From an uncultured Lachnospiraceae bacterium (GTDB taxonomy: Bacteria; Bacillota; Clostridia; Lachnospirales; Lachnospiraceae): DNA of 52,173 nucleotides. Below, piece by piece: positions 50,362 through 52,173 of the stretch. Each line of letters opens with the position of its first letter. Position 1 is the first letter of the stretch. The notes beneath the pieces are model-generated. The model was not told the origin of the DNA, ran no database searches, and saw nothing but the letters and a program-made list of their open reading frames with translations. A program made the position numbers and the translations under genes. The DNA is taken from NCBI GenBank assembly GCA_910589265.1, contig CAJUTQ010000099.1:1-52173 (forward strand), read 5' to 3'.

Positions 50362-51615
50362 TTATAGCATTTTAAGCAATTTTACTCTCCAATCACTCAT
50401 TGGATTTTCATAAGGAATTTTAGCTACCTGCTCCTTTGAGCCAAATTCATAATAACAGGAACACCCAATTCCTCCAACGCCGGGAAGTTTATAAAAGCCT
50501 CCAAAAACAATAAAAATATCCCCCTTTGCATTGTTTTCCTCCAAATAATTTTCAAATGCTTCCCTATCCACATAAGCATACTTGTCATCATAAGAAATCA
50601 TTTGTTGCAGTACATGATTAGTATCAAAAAAAGTAACATTTTTACCGTCATATCCATATGCAAACATAACGCTATCTTCATTATATCTATCATAAGAAAT
50701 ATTCTGTATCCATATGACCATTGCTGCTATACACAATATAGCAACAATCAATATACGAACTACTGCTATCCGTTTATATGGTTTATACTGGGCAATCCTT
50801 GTCAGCCTCTGCCGGATATTTTGATATTCCTTATCTCCTGCAAAGGTAGCAAACATGTTAAAATGTTCATTTTCTGCCTGCAATACCCTCATGCTCTTTA
50901 ATAATAGCTGCCCGTATGTATATGCTTTCCTCCGACTTCTTTGGATTGTTACGAGATCGCAGATTTCCTCCATATCTTCCCGGAAATATCTTGTTCCCAT
51001 GGTAAGCAGCGGATTGAGCCATAATATAACCCGCAATATATCCCACAAAAAATAAAACAGTAAATGTCCTAACTGGATATGCGTTTTTTCATGGAGCAGA
51101 ATTGTTTGTAAATCCTTTTGGTCATATTCTTTTAGTATAACTTCTGGCATGACTATCTTTGGTCTGAATATTCCTATGGTTGACGGTGTAACAGGCATTT
51201 TCGTAACATAGATAAAAGTGCCCTCCACTTCTCTTTTTTCCATGCCTGCAACTAATTTTTTCAGTTTTCTTTTTTTATAAAATAACCGGGCAGCATATAT
51301 AAATATGCCGCATAAATAAACCCAATTTATCCATACATGAATTTTGCAAATTTCAGTCCACCAAGAAAACAATATTGCACCGATTATATTTTCATAAAAA
51401 AATTTTATCTTTCCTACAAATAAAACTGGAAGAAACAAACTCCATAACACACCTTTTAGGAATACCTTGTTTTTCAAAAAAGTTTTCCGTAAAAGAAACA
51501 CAAATGCAAATATCATAAAAGAAATCTGAACACACTTTAAAAGCTGTATCACATAATAAACAGCGCAGAAATTCAACAAGCCTGCTCCACTATCCCAAAT
51601 TTCCTGTACCGTCAT
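50362..51615 (-). CDS. M56-family membrane metallopeptidase (BlaR1-like sensor)
   Basis: A 417-residue protein with four N-terminal-half membrane helices (about 17-40, 52-70, 75-88, 96-112) and the zinc peptidase motif HEKTH (residues 175-179) in TILLHEKTHIQLGHLLFYFL. A further helix (about 287-305) precedes an outside domain of ~110 residues (VMFAYGYDGKNVTFFDTNHV, YVDREAFENYLEEN, GIGCSCYYEFGSKEQVAKIP). It has no penicillin-binding domain, so the signal is not a beta-lactam in the BlaR1 manner. It overlaps the repressor gene by 4 nt. Confidence 0.88.
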   Translation of the reverse strand: MTVQEIWDSGAGLLNFCAVYYVIQLLKCVQISFMIFAFVFLLRKTFLKNKVFLKGVLWSLFLPVLFVGKIKFFYENIIGAILFSWWTEICKIHVWINWVYLCGIFIYAARLFYKKRKLKKLVAGMEKREVEGTFIYVTKMPVTPSTIGIFRPKIVMPEVILKEYDQKDLQTILLHEKTHIQLGHLLFYFLWDILRVILWLNPLLTMGTRYFREDMEEICDLVTIQRSRRKAYTYGQLLLKSMRVLQAENEHFNMFATFAGDKEYQNIRQRLTRIAQYKPYKRIAVVRILIVAILCIAAMVIWIQNISYDRYNEDSVMFAYGYDGKNVTFFDTNHVLQQMISYDDKYAYVDREAFENYLEENNAKGDIFIVFGGFYKLPGVGGIGCSCYYEFGSKEQVAKIPYENPMSDWRVKLLKML

Positions 51616-52019
51616 TTTTTGTCATTATCCTTATCTTTACATTTCTCTAAGATTTCTTCCAATTCTTGAATCTGTTCTTCCGTTAGCTTTGCACTCTGCA
51701 ACAGCGCTGCCATTGCGTTCTTCCTGCTGCCCTCAAAATAGCTTTCTACAAATTTCCGGCTTTTCTCCCTCTGACATTCCTCTTTTGATTTCTCTACAGT
51801 ATAGTGATAGATCCTTAAATCATGTTCATCTACAGTATAGCTTAAAACGCCTTTCTGCCACAAACGGTTTAACAGGACACGCACCATTCTAGGCGACATA
51901 TCTGATCTGCCCTGCATTTTTTTGATAACTTCCTTTGCGGTCATGGTAGGCGTATCATTTGCCCAAAACACTTCCATAATCAGCCATTCACTCTGACTTG
52001 GAGTAATTTCTCTTTCCAT
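51612..52019 (-). CDS. BlaI/MecI/CopY-family transcriptional repressor
   Basis: A 135-residue winged-helix repressor from ATG 52019 (MEREITPSQSEWLIMEVFWA), with AGGAGGGG 9 nt upstream; the frame beyond to 52118 is leader. The winged helix (TPTMTAKEVIKKMQGRSDMS, PRMVRVLLNRLWQKGVLSYT) is followed by a dimerisation helix region. In the Bla system the M56 protease inactivates this repressor by cleavage. The stop overlaps the M56 start. It should repress the promoter at 52093-52118. Confidence 0.93.
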   Translation of the reverse strand: MEREITPSQSEWLIMEVFWANDTPTMTAKEVIKKMQGRSDMSPRMVRVLLNRLWQKGVLSYTVDEHDLRIYHYTVEKSKEECQREKSRKFVESYFEGSRKNAMAALLQSAKLTEEQIQELEEILEKCKDKDNDKK

Positions 52020-52064
52020 GATGTTTATCCCCTCCTGAATTGCAAAGCGAGATTCCCGCCCAAG

Positions 52065-52118
52065 GGGGAAAGTACGATACAAACAGAATAAAATATAAGG
52101 GAGAAAGTGACGATACAA
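52065..52118 (-). promoter_or_regulatory. blaI promoter with two direct repeats
   Basis: On the minus strand TTGTAT (52118-52113), 17 bp, TATTTT (52095-52090). A direct repeat of TTGTATCGT followed by ACTTTC and C-rich sequence covers the -35 (52099-52118) and lies again just past the -10 (52065-52082). It is a likely operator pair for the BlaI-type repressor, though known BlaI operators are TACA/TGTA dyads. Confidence 0.6.
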
Positions 52119-52173
52119 GAGCAGGAGGAACAGAGAAGTTCTTCCTGTTTTTATGTGGGAGCAGAACAGCCGG

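Overview
The window comes from a low-GC Gram-positive anaerobe of the class Clostridia, most likely a Lachnospiraceae gut commensal. The reasons are the gene order of the ribosomal-protein superoperon (including a KOW-domain gene between map and infA and the ECF-transporter genes after rplQ), strong AGGAGG ribosome binding sites, ferredoxin/flavodoxin and radical-SAM genes, and FlxA-like and M56/BlaI genes. No database search was possible; family names rest on motifs read in the translated sequence.

Left edge (1-2703): a mobile-element junction. An IS3-family orfA carrying a stop codon runs off the left edge. An ISAs1-family element (608-1761) with 15-bp terminal inverted repeats carries a transposase broken by one in-frame TAG. 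To its right lies a compact, apparently complete type I toxin-antitoxin locus that gene callers would miss: a 29-residue hydrophobic toxin on the minus strand (1916-2005) and a convergent antisense RNA on the plus strand (about 1816-1905). A second, inverted copy of the antisense-RNA promoter and 5' half lies left of the ISAs1 element and is cut by the IS3 end inside its terminator-like hairpin. A small basic protein with a palindrome and three 11-bp iterons upstream follows.

Core region (2704-23600, minus strand): the rpsJ-to-rplQ superoperon (S10, spc and alpha groups, 32 genes, all intact) starts from a promoter at 23550-23578 with a structured leader of about 235 nt and ends at a terminator at 7125-7166. 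Then come ecfA1-ecfA2-ecfT (energy-coupling module for vitamin and metal uptake) and truA, then rplM-rpsI with its own consensus promoter and a leader hairpin.

Middle (23600-41300): an rRNA-type methyltransferase, a lipoprotein, an OmpR-type two-component pair, a cytidylate-kinase-like protein, and a probable six-gene minus-strand operon (membrane protein, isochorismatase-family hydrolase, small Pro-rich protein, BspA-type leucine-rich-repeat protein, DUF2201/VWA protein, MoxR-type AAA+ ATPase). After it come a small exported-peptide candidate behind four exact-period 11-bp direct repeats, a TetR regulator with a perfect 19-bp palindromic operator inside its own promoter, a lipoprotein plus EFR1-type flavodoxin/ferredoxin, a GrpB-like protein, and an ECF sigma/anti-sigma pair with an ECF-like promoter.

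Right part (41300-52173): a gene graveyard in which few genes are whole (SdpI-like protein, GNAT acetyltransferase, nucleoside phosphorylase, radical-SAM protein). Between them are decayed remnants of TetR, MerR and GNAT genes, a MobV-like relaxase, an IS3 orfA and several unrecognised genes. The window ends with a compact minus-strand set, blaI - M56 peptidase - DUF6033-like - FlxA-like, behind a promoter carrying two direct repeats. This looks like a protease-controlled regulon for two coiled-coil proteins of unknown function and, with the VWA/MoxR/LRR operon and the toxin-antitoxin pair, is the best candidate for undescribed biology here.
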